A stretch of DNA of 64,000 nt from Datisca glomerata (lineage: Eukaryota > Streptophyta > Magnoliopsida > Cucurbitales > Datiscaceae). Made by a program: the position numbers and the translations under genes. Location: assembly GCA_003255025.1 (NCBI GenBank), contig QANY01005492.1, forward strand, positions 618,297 to 682,296, given 5' to 3'. Under the pieces are notes generated by a model that saw only the letters and a list, made by a program, of their open reading frames with translations, was not told where the DNA came from and ran no database searches. Position 1 is the stretch's first letter. Each line of letters starts with the position of its first letter. This document shows positions 22,040 through 34,576 of the stretch, piece by piece.

Positions 22040-22600
22040 AATAAGTAGTGGATGTCTCAGCCTCAGACCATGGTCCATCCAATGTATTAGGGGAAGCCTT
22101 ATTCTCGGATCATGGTTCAGCCTATGGCCTAGGGGATGCCTCATCTTCGGACCATAGTTCAATCGATAACCTAGGAGATGCCTTATCCTCGGATCATGGT
22201 TCATCCCATGGCCTTGGGGATGACTCATCCTCGTACCATGGTTCAACCTATAGCCTAGGGGACGCCTCATCCACAGGCCATGCAGAAGCTTTTTCTAGGG
22301 GACGCCTCATCCTCGAACCATGGTTCAACCCATGGCCTAGGGGATGCCTCATCCTCGGCCCATGGTTCAGCTCATAGCTCAGGGAAGGCCTCATCCTCGC
22401 ACCATGGTTCAACCAATGGTTTATGGGACATCTCAGCTTCAGAGCATGGTTCAACCCATGGCCTAAGGGATGCCTTATCCTCGTACCATGGTTCACCCAA
22501 TGGTCTAGGAATGCCCTTTCCTCGAATCATGGTTTAGCTCATGGCCTTGGGGATGCCTCATCTTCAAACTATAATTCAACCCATGGCTTCATGTGGGTGT
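22040..22600. repeat. 42-bp minisatellite, about 13 copies
   Basis: Units begin CATGGTTCAACCCATGGCCT, continue with AGGGGATGCCTCATCCTCGG and repeat every 42 bp. One unit is 40 bp and another lacks a base. The plus strand reads as a 14-residue repeat (HGSTHGLGDASSSD), but frameshifts inside the array break this. I take the open frames as consequences of the repeat length. Confidence 0.95.
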
Positions 22601-23479
22601 CTCTTCACAAGTTATTCACCCAATGTTATTGGGCCCCTTATGGGCTCGACGTTGGATCTTGGTTACGGACCAAGTAAGTTTTATCCTACACAGTTTTTCC
22701 CCACTTGTCGAAGTATACATCTATAAGGCATCATACGTGACTCTGGAACCTTTTGCTAAATCACTATGGTGTAGATGGTCGCGACAAACCATGTCATATA
22801 TGATTTTGAACCGTTCCCTACTTTGTTCTACGTCATTTTGTTGAATCTTTATGGTTCATATGGTCATAATTTGAGTCCAAGCTATGGGTCGAACTTAAAA
22901 AGTTTTCCTATCTGGAATATTTATCGTCTGATAAAAAACTCTATAGTTAATGTTTTTGTGGTTGCAGTATATGAGCTTATTTTGGCTATTGGTTTGACTT
23001 CAGATGCGTTGGTTGTGCCATTGAGTGATGGTTGATATGTTATGAATGCTTCTGACGGGGTCTAATGGTTCGCTAGAGATACTAGCGTTGAGTTTTTAGC
23101 GAGCTACTCACTGAAACATGTTATGTCATTGGATCCACTAGGCAGTAAGGCTCGCGTCAAAAAATCCAAGTATCTGTTGTTGATTCATTATGGCATCTCA
23201 GAACATCCTTTGTGTCTACGACTCTAATGAGTCAGGATAAGCTTAGGCCACGGTGTTGATGTACTTCGAGTAACATAAAGTGACTATGATCGAGCGAGGT
23301 CTGAATTACGGGTGAGCTAAGGCGAGGCGACTGAAAGTCATCTGATTGAAGGGATGTAACTGACTTTGGTTTAGCTTTTGACTGAGGCCTACACTTAGGT
23401 ATAATCTTAAGCACTATTGGATCATTTTATGGTCCTGCTTAGTCGGATTAGTCAAGGTGAGGTTGCACTTCAATTTTTA
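22601..23479. other. Unassigned stretch after the 42-bp minisatellite
   Basis: Less AT-rich than the surroundings and without a recognisable gene. A short palindrome (CAATGTTATTGGG) follows the array. It may be the remaining part of the element that carries the 40- and 42-bp arrays, but I see no LTR ends or protein domain. Confidence 0.35.
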
Positions 23480-24680
23480 TAGTTGTATTTTGCTGGGACC
23501 GGTTGGTTTTAAAATTAATTAAAAATAAGTTTGAACCATAAACGGTTTGTGGAAGGAATATAAATTATTTTCCAATTAACTTATTTAATCAAATTAAATA
23601 ACTTAAAACCAAACAACGTGCGATTATGCATATGTGACATTAAACGAGAAGATAAGGTTAGAAACAATTTTTTTCACCTATACTTTGTATAGGACAGTTT
23701 CTGAACTGGCGGAATTTCTTCGAGCGTACTTCGTGTTCTTCAACTTCAGGATCCGAATCACACACTTGAACTCCAAGAACGATTTATGAATTTCATCCAA
23801 CAATAACCACCTGTTAATTTTATAAATATACTCTTACGAGAATTTTGTGTAGAAATTTGAGTGTGTGCTCTCAAAACGATTGAAAAAAATTGAAAATTTC
23901 TCCTTTAGTATAATTTTCGACGACGACAGGGAGGGAGGGGAAAATGTTTTTTTTTTTTTGCATTGTTAACAAGCAATTGTATCTAATAATAGATCTATCT
24001 GCAATCAAATTCCTATTAAATATTTATAAAATATAATTTTTGATATTTACAAATATACCCATATATTTTTAAATTTTTAAAAATTCATCCCCTATATTCA
24101 TAATTGCTTAAATTGTAATATTTCTTAGAGTTTGAGTTGTATCGAAATTCATTAATCCGATTAATAAATTAATTGATAATTATAAATTAATTAATTATTT
24201 TTTTATTTACTAATTATTCAATAATTTAAAAATAATAAACTAATTAATTTCAGTACATATAATCACACTTAACTAATTAAGTGACATCACCCATCACATA
24301 TAGATGTAGGAAATATGCTTTTGTACCAAAACATATTTTGATTCAATTTATTTTGTTTCTCTATTCCTGTTCTCATGAGCTATTTCTAAAACCGAATGGA
24401 CTCATATGAACAAAGCTAAGGATTCAAATACCCGGTAAATTTATCTCCATAAATTCTCAACCTATTTAATCCTGACATCGTACGATTCTCTATAGGTTCG
24501 ATGCTGAATCAACTCTCGATTCATGCACGCTATGTTTTTTGTTGGTGTAAATATTTTTTTATTTTCACAGTCCACAGAATATTTGAACATAATACTCATA
24601 GTGAATATCAGTAACAAGAGTAGAATATAAAATTATCATTTTGCCCCTCTTGTTATTATTTTTTTTCTTTGTATATTTGA
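23480..24680 (-). repeat. Copia LTR fragment (family 3), minus strand
   Basis: The block shares a long series of motifs with the LTRs at 45.3-48.9 kb. These include AGAATTTTGTGTAGAAATTTGAGTG, read here as a diverged form of the same site, then ACCGAATGGA, GATTCAAATACCCGG, ATCTCCATAAATTC, TGACATCGTACGA, CGATTCATGC and GTCCACAGAATATTT. The TGTTGG start expected at the right end is missing, so it is truncated. Coding capacity is absent. Confidence 0.75.
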
Positions 24681-25091
24681 TGTTATGATACATTTCAACG
24701 AGTTAAAATGATCAAATAAAGATCTTCAGAAGGCGTCTTTTGTAAAGATGACTTTTATATATACAATTTACGATGGTTCTAAAAACTATTGCGGTATATT
24801 ATATTTAGCTACGGTTGCAAACCGTCATGAAATTATCAAAATAACAGTCACTTTAGAGTCTCTGTTGCGACGGCGATCTGGATCGTACGACCCTACGATC
24901 CTATAAGGGATCAGCGATCTGGAACGTGTAGATGATCATTTTTTGGTAGGATCAGTCCAGAAACTTTCCTTCATCGAGGGCCTTCTAATACAATGTAACA
25001 CGTGTCGTTTCATCATTAGTGGTTTGAAAAACATACATAACAAGAGCTTCATTGAATATATCAATTTCATCAATCATATATTGCCACTTTA
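24681..25091. other. Spacer, with one copy of the GGCGTCTTTTG palindrome
   Basis: No gene is seen. AAGGCGTCTTTTGTAAAGATG at about 24730-24750 is a mutated copy of the palindromic repeat found three times at 61.27-61.39 kb. Confidence 0.5.
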
Positions 25092-27150
25092 TTGATTAAA
25101 TTCATTCGATTGGCAATGATATTAATAAATTTGGAGAAAACATGTTGTGCATTACCCTGGGTTGCTCATCGGCTTAGACAGTACATGTTATACCACACCA
25201 CTTGGTTAATTTCAAAGATGGACTCAATCAAGTATATCTTTGAAAAACCATCACTTTCTGGGCGAATTGCTAAATGGCAAATGTTACTCACGGAATATGA
25301 TATTATTTATGTCACGAAGAGGTTAATAAAAGGAAGTGTACTTGCAGATCAACTAGTGCAAGATTATGAGCCTATGAAAATTGATTTTCTTGATGAAAAC
25401 GTCTAAGTCATATTAAAAAATGAAGAAGAATCTATGGATCTAGAATTGTGGACAATGTTATTTGATGGCACATCTAATGGTGTAGGACATGAAATTGGGG
25501 CCATCCTCGTATCTTGTTAAGGAATTTTTTCTATTCACGGTAAAACTATGCTTTGGTTGTACAAACAATATGATTGAATATGAAGCATGTTCCATGGGAA
25601 CTCAAGTAGCTTGTGATATGAAGATAAGGAAGCTTCGAGTATACGAAGATTCGTTATTGGAAATATGACAACTAAACGAGGAATAAGAAGCTATAGACTC
25701 CAAGCTGGTGCCTTATTACAAACATGTAACTAAGTTAAGTCGAACGTTTGAAGTGATCTCACTTGACCATATACTCAGAGGGAATAATCAAATCGCAGAT
25801 GGACTGGCAACTCTAATGTCCATGTTTGCCGCAGACTTTAAGGAAGAAGTTCAATCCATAAAAATTAAGAAGTGAGATTTTCCTGCTCACTATATGAGCA
25901 TTGAATAAGAGTCAGCGACAAGACCATGGTATTACGACATCAGCAGTATATAAAAAATGGGGAATATCCATCCAAAGCCCGAGAATGATAAACACACTAT
26001 TAGAAGATTATCCATGGGTTTCTTCTTGAACGGTGAAATACTCTACAAAAGAAATCATGATATGGTGCTTTTAAGATGCGTTGATATAAGGGAAGCGAAG
26101 CAAATCATAAATGAAGTTCACGAAGAAATTTGTGGTGTGCATGCTAATGGACACATGATGGCGAAACAAATCTTGAGAGCAAGATATTATTGGTTGACTC
26201 TAGAATTTGACTCCATCTAGTACGCTAAGAAATGTCATAAATGTCAAATTTATGTACCCACATCCCCTTTACATGTCATGGCCGCACCTTGGTCGTTCTC
26301 TATGTGGGGCATGGACGTCATTGGTCCCATCACACCAAAATCCTCTAACGGGCATCGTTTCATTTTTGTCTCTATAGATTATTTTATCAAATGGGTGGAG
26401 GTGAGTTCTTATTCGATTGTAACCAGAAGTGCGGTTGTTAAGTTCATTAAAAAGAAAATAATTTGCCAATATGGTCTACCTGAAAGGATCATCACAGATA
26501 ATGGGACAAATTTAAACAACAAGATGGTGAAAGAATTATGTGAGCAGTTCAAAATTAAGCATCATAATTCATCTCATTATCATCTGAAGATGAACGGAGC
26601 AGTGGGAGCAGCCAATAAGAACATAAAAAAGATCATGGAGAAGATGACGGGGGTTTATAAGGATTGGCATGAGATGCACCATTTCGCTCTACATGGATAC
26701 CGCACATCAGTCTCAACATCAATTGGGGCAACGTCATTCTCTTTGGTATATGGCATGGAAGTGGTCCTTCTAATTGAGGTGGAAATTCCCTCCCTCAGAG
26801 TGTTAATGGAGGTGAAATTAGAAGAAGCAAAGTGGGTACAAACACTATTTGAGCAATTGAATTTTATTGAGGAAAAAATATTGACTGCATTATGTAGAGG
26901 CAATTATATCAAAGAAAAATGATGCAAGCGTATGACAAAATTTACGTCCCTGATTTTTCCAAGAAGGAGATTTAGTGTTGAAAAATATACTCTCATATCA
27001 AAAAGATTATCATGAGAAATGGACCTCAAATTATGAAAGACCTTTCGTAGTCAAGAAGCCTTCTCGGGAGGATCTTTCATTCTAACAAACATGGATGGAG
27101 ACAATTTACCGCACGCAGTTAATTTATGATATAGTCAAGAAGTACTTCGT
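25092..27150 (+). pseudogene. Ty3/gypsy (Tat/Ogre-type) pol remnant: RT end, RNase H, integrase
   Basis: Domains in order are as follows. The end of the RT/retroviral-type RNase H gives RLRQYMLYHTTWLISKMD and GSVLADQLVQDYEPMK (25092-25406). A second, decayed RNase H region follows (LFDGTSNGVGHEIGAIL near 25450). The integrase zinc-binding region gives HEEICGVHANGHMMAKQI (26120-26170). The integrase core gives WGMDVIGPI, RIITDNGTNLNN and MNGAVGAANKNIKK, a D-D-E type core whose final glutamate position reads G, and HGYRTSVSTS (26278-26922). Stops and frameshifts occur at 25407, 26218 and 26920. Upstream gag, protease and most of RT are missing. The tandem array, polypurine tract and LTR that follow belong to it. 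Confidence 0.85.
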
Positions 27151-27989
27151 TTGACCGCTCCAAGTATAGGGAAAGTGAAGTTGGGCAAAAAAAATGTTTC
27201 AAAAGAGCTGTCTCAAATACTGAAGAAATTCTTATTCCATAATTGTTTCAAATCCTTGTTTGTAAACTTTGTTCATCATCAACGAAGAGCCTTTTTTCCA
27301 GTTGACAAATACATATACTCCGTCTTCTTGTTACTTCAATTATTTCTTATTCCCCTTAATTCTAAGATATCATTAACTACTCTTGAAATGACTTAGGAGC
27401 ATAAATTCAGTTACGTGAAAGCTAATTGAAAAAATAAGGATAGGAACTAAGAAAGGCGATCTGAATGTAAGGTGAAATCTGAAAAGTCACCACGAGAAAA
27501 GTCAATATGCGCAGGTCAAAAGCTAAAGCACGATTGGAGGGTTACTCAATTAGAAGTGCAGAAGAGAAGCAAAATGTAGAGAAATTATTTACCACTGACA
27601 TGGAGCCGAATACTAGGGCATAAACCAATAAATAAGGATGTATCATTTTTTTGAAAGTATGCTCGATACTTCATTGTGAGTCCACGATCCTAGGTCAAGC
27701 GATTGTTTTACAAGGTGGTGGATATGGCCAAAAATCATCAAATAATTTTCTTATAAATGTTCACAATCATGCGTAGCATGCATGCCTTCAAAATAACTAC
27801 TTTGCATTAATATTCAAGAATTACAATGCATAGAAATGCATCATATTGATCTGTTTTGCAATTCAAGTGCATGAATCATTTCAGGATATTTTTTTGAAAT
27901 CCACACATGACTTTTTGACATTTAGAGCCTGCATTAGTCTAGCTCTGGCAACCGTATGAGGTTTGTATAAATCAGATCAAACACTTCAT
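27151..27989 (+). other. 3' untranslated region of the Ty3/gypsy element, no gene seen
   Basis: The open frame at 27151-27396 has no recognised similarity. The sequence lies between the integrase remnant and the tandem array, where Tat/Ogre elements carry a long non-coding 3' region. Confidence 0.45.
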
Positions 27990-28700
27990 TTTCTCTAGTT
28001 AAATCGAACCTGATTTGAGTCGAGGTCGAAGCATTTGTCTATCCAGGTCTGTTTCTCTTCAAATAAATATGGTTAAATCGAACCCGAATTGAGTCGAGGT
28101 CAGAGCCTATGCCTATCTAGGTCCTTTTTCTTTCAAATAACTCAGTTAAATCATACCTCAAATTGAGTCGAGTCACAGCCTGTGTCTATCCAGGTCCATT
28201 TTCTTTCAAATATCTCGGTTAAATCGAACCCCAAATTGAGTCAAGGTCGAAGCATGTGTCTTCCAGGACTATTTTCTTTTAAATATCTTTGGTTTAATTG
28301 AACCCGAACTGAGTCGAGGTTGAAGCTCGGTGTCAGTACCTGATCCGTTGTAATTAACATGGTTAAATTGAATCCAACTTTGTCATGGTCAAAGCCAGGT
28401 GTGAGCGTCTGGTCCATTTCAAAATATCTAGTTAAATCGAACCTAAATTGAGTCGAGGTCAAAGCCAGTTCCAGGTCCTTTTCCCTATCAAATATCTTTG
28501 GTTAAATTGAACCTGACTTTGTCATGGTCGAAGCCCGATGTCAGTGCCTGATCCATTTCAAATATTCGGTTAAATCGAACCTAAATTTGTCGCGGTCGAA
28601 GCCTGTTGTCAGCGCCTGGTCCATTTCACTAAATATGGTTAAATCAAACCTAAACTAAGTTAAGGTGAAAACCTGTCTCTATCCAAGTCTATTTCATCAT
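27990..28700. repeat. Roughly 70-bp tandem array in the 3' UTR of the Ty3/gypsy element
   Basis: About ten degenerate units share GGTTAAATCGAACC, TTGAGTCGAGGTCGAAGC, a GTC(T/A)(A/G)(T/C)CC(A/T)GGTCC block and TTTCAAATAT. Unit lengths vary between roughly 65 and 77 bp. Two unit subtypes alternate in the right half: one has TTTGTCATGGTCGAAGCC, the other TTGAGTCGAGG. Tandem repeats just before the 3' LTR are a known habit of Tat/Ogre elements. Confidence 0.9.
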
Positions 28701-28824
28701 TTCATCATTTCATAGAGCCTAGATCAACCGAGGTTTCTTTTCCACTTATCCATGTAGTGTTTTCTCATGCCGATCAAAATACGTATCTAACCTTTCTTCA
28801 CCGTCAGATTTTAGAAGCGTGAAC

Positions 28825-28837
28825 AAATGGGGGAAAC
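28825..28837 (+). other. Polypurine tract
   Basis: AAATGGGGGAAAC stands directly before the LTR start TGTTGATACC, as expected for plus-strand priming in Ty3/gypsy elements. Confidence 0.75.
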
Positions 28838-29644
28838 TGTTGATACCGTATTTATCCGGACTAATAATTTAAATATACACACTTTGATTATTAGCCTATT
28901 TACTAGCCTAAGACTGTGTGTGATTCAAAAAAAACAAAAAACGAAAATAATTTCTAAAATAGATAAATAGCCCAAGTATTAAAAATGAGGAAAAGATTCC
29001 AAAGACTAAAAAAATTTGATAATGAGATATATTTGTCATCAACTTAATCGGTTGGGATGATGATAAAGCCTTTGAGGGGTGTGGAATTAACTCAATGTGA
29101 ATCAACTCTTTAATGTATTGAAAGTGTACATTTGATGCGAAAATCTCTTATGATAATTTATCATAAATAAAAAAGCATAAAATAGAGCGTTAAACAACTA
29201 TATAAAGATTTTGCAAATATTTGAGTTTTGAAATTTTTTAATGTTCTCACAAGTTTTTTCATTTTTTTAGATCTTGTTGTTATTTTAGTGATATTTATTT
29301 GAACTAGTTATCATCCATGATCATTCCTAGAAATGAAGGAAGAAAGAAAAAATGGTAATTAGTGAACTAAATAGTCCAATAAAAATGGTATATTTTTTTT
29401 AAACAAAAAATATTCTATTTTGAAAGTTTTATTGATTTTTCTTTAGTGACACTTATTTGAATTAGTTACCATCCATGATTCCTTTATTTCATTAGCAATG
29501 AGGGAAGAAATGAAAAATGGTCATTAGTAGACTATGTAGTCAAAAATAGTATATTCATGTCAATTATGTATGAAATTATGTATTTTTCATAAATTAATTT
29601 ATTTACACATAAAAAATTTATTATTAATTAATTTATGAAATAAT

Positions 29645-29680
<36 letters not shown>

Positions 29681-30606
29681 TATTCTTTAAAAAATGATAT
29701 TAAAAAAATGTTTGAGCGAGGGTGAGTACCCTCTGTAGCAACAGAGAACCCTCCCCTTTTCCTTTTTTTTGTTCTTTTTTTAATTTCTATTATTTTCTTT
29801 TTATTTTTCTATCAATATATATTAGTATTTATTCTAAATTATATTTTTATGCATCTTCTTTATATGTTTCACTTGTTATTTATTTCCTTTTTACTCTATA
29901 CATCCTCATCAAATTTATCATACATTTCTAACTTTTCTTTAACCCATTTTTTAGTTATAATTGTTCTTCTTATTTTTTATTTATCTATGTATCATTGTCA
30001 TATTGTCATGCTTACAATGTGATTCTTCTCTAATTCTCCTATCATTATAGTTAATGTTCATAGATGTGTGGATTACAACCTTAACCAGTAGATTTAAATT
30101 TTGTTAATTTCATTAAATTTTTTATTAAAAATTTCGATGACCGACTTTGAGATTTATGGGAAACCAAACTTCTCGAATTAGTGAGGTGAAGGGTTATTTT
30201 TGAGACACAAAGAATAACTCCAATAATGCTTTAATTTTCAAAAAAAATCTTTTCAATATTCTTTGTATCACCCATTAAATGTCATTTACTTTGTTTCACT
30301 TTATGATATAAGGCATACCTAATTGGGCATTCAAAATTGAATTTCTTTAACATTATTTTAAATATAATTTGGATGACATTTGATTAAATTTGATAACCAT
30401 TTTTCATACTGGGTGTTGTGGGGTGCTAATACCTTCCCCACACGTAAATGACTCCCGAACCAACTTTGAATTTTCACCGGCCAAAATATTTGATTTTAAA
30501 ATTGGGTGACCAATCATGTCATAAAATGATTGATGACGACTCTGAATTTCTTTTCTCCACAAATATTTTTTCAATCGCCGCTATACGTCGCATGTACGTT
30601 GCCACA
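28838..30606 (+). repeat. Ty3/gypsy 3' LTR (about 1.77 kb)
   Basis: It starts TGTTGATACC after the polypurine tract and ends GTTGCCACA. Near its end are GGGTGCTAATACCTTCCCC, ACTCCCGAACC and GACGACTCTGAATTTC, motifs I know from the ends of Tat/Ogre LTRs. It contains a (TA)n(CA)n microsatellite at about 29646-29680. The 5' LTR is not in the window. The copia element starts within a few bases of its right end. Confidence 0.8.
29646..29682. repeat. (TA)n(CA)n microsatellite
   Basis: An uninterrupted TA run is followed by a CA run inside the Ty3/gypsy LTR. Confidence 0.95.
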
Positions 30607-30610
30607 TTTA

Positions 30611-32663
30611 TGATCTTGTATTAGTACAAGAAGATTAAGATCATGGATAATGAATAAAATTATCAGCAACATATTAATATATAGAATCTTTAATGAATGG
30701 TTGCTATTACTGTTCATTAAGCATTATGAATGCGTGTGATCTAGATCCAGATCATTGATGTGGATATACATCTTAGTGAATGTACTTTATATAATAAGAT
30801 TATATATGATAAGACCGATGTGAATTAATATATTTATAAAGATTTAATACACATAAATTCGATGATCATATGCAGATCAGTTTGAATCTTGCGTAGTCAT
30901 GAACTCCTGTGTATGTCTACTAGATCTTTTAATTCACTAGTTAAGGTATGTTTGTTAATCAGGCTAGTGACTTTTGTTTTGGAGATTCAGTGATGTGGAT
31001 GGTTGGGGACATGATCTTACCAAATTTGGAATCTAAGCTTTTCTAACAGATTGTATATTGGTTTCTTGAAATGTTAGTTCTGGAACTGAATGGTTATTGA
31101 GTTCAAATTTATAATGAGATTGTAAATTAGTCATTCACTAGTGCATTAATGGTACTTAAGGAACAAGAGGTAATTAGAAGGGAAAAATGATATTTTTGAC
31201 CAGTTCTAATTGACGAACTAATAATTAGAGGACAGAACTACATGAAATGATTATGTTAGTGGACTGCATGAGAATGCTCTGTAAATACATTCTATAATCT
31301 CTAAGAGTGCAATTCCATATTTATAGTGCAGTAATAATGAAATTAATAAATAAGATTATTTAATTAAAGAGTTTAATTAATAACCTGGTTTATTGGAGCT
31401 TAAAATTGTAGGTCCATGGTCTCCAAGTCACCTCTATACTACGTTGTCTACAGTGTGAGTATTTCAGGACATGAGTAAAGGACTGACTTGCAAAAAGAAT
31501 TTTTATTCTGGGGCAAGTGCATAATTATGAGATAATTATGTGTGAATAATTAATTAAGAATTAATTAATTGAATTATTTATATATTTAAACATAATTTTT
31601 AGAAATTATATATATATATATATATATATATAATTATCAATTTTTTTAATTATCGATAAATGAGATAGCATATCTAATTTGTGAAATTAGATAATTAAAT
31701 TATTATTAGATAATAGTTTAAATCAACTAAATCTGTTATTTATAAAATAACAGATAAGTTAGTGGATAGGGATAATCATATATGTTAATTTTGAATTAAC
31801 TGATATCTAAAAAATTATCTAATTAAAATAAATATTTAATTCACAGTAATTGTCATGTGTCAATCACTGATATGGTATTAAAAATTGACATGGAATAATG
31901 TGAGACCACGTGGCACTACAATTGGTAATTTCAATATAAAATATTATTTCATTTTATCCCTAAAAATCTAATACGTCATTATCTAAAATATATACACATA
32001 TTATTTTAATGGCCTAGAGTTGTTGAAAGAAGAGGAGAGAATCAGTTGACCGGATCATCAATTCATCAATTAAGAGTTGAATTGAGAACACAATTGGTGT
32101 CAGAGAGATTTTCTTCTGTGATTAAACATTAATCAAATCTCTAAAATAATAATCATCATGTTCTTTTAAAGAATCTTCTCATTAAAGTCATTCTTAGTAA
32201 ATCTCTAGATTTCATGTCTTGAGAACATTTAGAACGATTTCGTGGGAACGGAGGATAGAAAAAGTGTCTTGTAATATTCTACGTGCCCACACACGTCCTA
32301 GTGCGTTGAAAATTGAGTTGGAAGATCTTGGTGTGGATCTCGGAGTCTACTGATCGTTGGAACGATTTCGTGGGAACGGAGGATTGATCGGTTTTTGTAA
32401 GGACACTTGATATAAACTACAAGAGGTATATGATTTCTAACCTTGTATGTTGTAGATTTAACTTATAAATATATTATGGATCCCGACTTACTGAAAAATA
32501 ATTTTCAATAAAAGTTTTTATTTGGTTATCATGGTGTTGCACAAGTTTTGTTTTATTAAAAGATTTATTTTTTATTAAAAGTTTAATTTTTATTAAGAGT
32601 TTAATTTTCTAAAAGGCCACACGCATTCACGCTTCCGCCGCGGACGCACCACGACGCCCAACA
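30611..32663 (+). repeat. Ty1/copia 5' LTR (family 1), lacking its first 150 bp or so
   Basis: It aligns with the 3' LTR at 37182-39305 from the shared GATCTTGTATTAGTACAAGA onward, but the first 150 bp or so of that LTR have no counterpart here. It ends CCCAACA and is followed by the primer-binding site. Compared with the other two family 1 LTRs it keeps only one copy of the GGCACTAC short repeat, near 31910, and holds a (TA)n run at 31608-31632. Confidence 0.85.
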
Positions 32664-32665
32664 AA

Positions 32666-32680
32666 TGGTATCAGACTCAG
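32666..32680 (+). other. Copia primer-binding site
   Basis: TGGTATCAGACTCAG follows the LTR after two bases. It matches the initiator-Met site TGGTATCAGAGC apart from its end. Confidence 0.85.
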
Positions 32681-34576
32681 TCTTTATATATTTATATGTT
32701 AAATGTCGTGTAATTTTTTTCATTATTCATATAATATGAGATATGTATGATGACGGACGGTTATGTTTTTTGAATGTATGAAAAATATTGAATCGTTAAT
32801 TGTAAGGTGATTATTGGATTAAGCTTTGTTTTAATTTTTTATGGAACTTGTGTAAGCCGAATTGAGGCGTAGGAATTTTTGTAATTTTATTTTGAATATT
32901 ATTGTAATTATATTGAATGCGAGAAGACAAATAACGCAAGAGATGAACGACAGAAATTTACTGTTCACGCAAAACACTATTAATCCACGAAATCATTATT
33001 CATCCAAGAAAACACTGTTCACGCTGAAAATTTACTGTTCTGACGGAGGTGAACAGTGGTTGTCCGGCGCGGCAGGTGGCTGCCGGGGGGTGAGACGGCA
33101 TCGGTGGTGATGGGCGGCGATCAGAGAATCATATTGTCGGTGACAACTGTTGTCATGTTTTAGGAAAGTTTCCAACAAGCCATGCAACCAACTCTATCAC
33201 CTATGTGTTTCATTAAAACCTAAACTCTTTTATTTATCCATTTAAATTTTAAAGTTAATGTAATTTGAAATTTAATTATTAATTTTTGATTTTATGCAAA
33301 TTAAAAATTAATAGGTTGATTGGGTTTGACCCGAGTTTGATAAAAAATAAAGTGTTTATTTGACTAATTTAAAGTCAACTATATTAAAAGGGATAATTCT
33401 AGAAATTATTTTAATTAAGAAAAATAGTTTTTCTAATGAAAAAGTATTTTGTTCATAGCTTGAAAATTATGAAGATGGATATCAGGAAGAGAACACAATA
33501 TTTGGGAAATATGTATTCTTGAAATCCGCTTTATAATTTTATTTCTTTATTTTAAGGGTCGTAATTTAGAAATACTCAATAGTCACTCGGTCCATTATTA
33601 TTTTATTTAATTATTATATAATTATTTAATTGCTATGTTTGATAACATGTCCATGCATTTGTCAATCACATACCATACATGAAAATCTCACACAGTTTTA
33701 TTCAATCATGCATCTCATCTATAGAAACATGATTTGTTAGGATTTTCCTAATATATTTATATGTATTGCTTTATGAAATCAATTGCATGTAAATTGCTAG
33801 GTTTTAACTAGTTAAAACTTACTAATCACACCACATTAAAGGCTATAGCAACATTTCGGTTAACCGACTTTAGTAAAACAGTTCTATTAAAGTTTGATGA
33901 ATATAATTAATTAGTTAATCTATGTTCACCTAATTATGACTTAGGCACTTCCGAAAGTTAATAAAACTTAGATCAATGAGATTAGATTAACTAACAATTA
34001 AATGTTCATAGGGTTATTATTTTAACTAATAATTAATTTAGAATTAATTGATTAGTTAAAATAGAAACACAATATCCTAAAATAGTGAGTGAGAGAAGGT
34101 TGACATGTCAATATAACCTATGGTCTCCATCATTAGTACAACACCGTGAGATGTAGTAAAGGCCTCGAGATGGCTTTGTTTTCATCCCCCTAAGAAAGAA
34201 GATAGGAGGAAGTGATGTAGTTTAGTTGATCGACCCTAAGGTGACATATCCTAAATGAAGTCATGAAATATAAAATGATGGGTTACACTCACAAAGTCAT
34301 AATTAAGCTTTCATATGGATAGTTGTGACTTGCCCGAACAAGCGATACCTTATTGTTAAACGAGAAAATATGAGATATTTTAAGTTTTACTTAATAAGGA
34401 GGAGAATGTCTCATAGATAACCTGAGAGGTTAATCTGACTTATCCTAAGTCAACACATTAATTGTTGGGTTATTTTATCGTGATTAGTAAATACTAAATT
34501 TATGTATTTATTATGATTGCATTCATGCATCACGTTTACTTTTCGAATTTTAGATATTTATCAATTATATTGAATC
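32681..34576 (+). other. Untranslated leader of the copia element
   Basis: A leader of about 1.9 kb separates the primer-binding site from gag. A GC-rich patch lies at 33040-33115 (GGCGCGGCAGGTGGCTGCCG). The rest is AT-rich. No coding region is supported, and the open frame at 32862-33110 looks incidental. Confidence 0.6.

Noticed and set aside
22031..22677. Overlapping repeat-protein frames (HGSTHGLGDASSSD type)
   Set aside because: Same reason: a 42-bp unit keeps several frames open.
29722..29931. Open frame rich in phenylalanine, tyrosine and isoleucine
   Set aside because: It is a translation of T-rich sequence inside a Ty3/gypsy LTR.
32862..33110. 82-codon frame in the copia leader
   Set aside because: No similarity to gag or any known domain. 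The GC-rich end explains the lack of stops.
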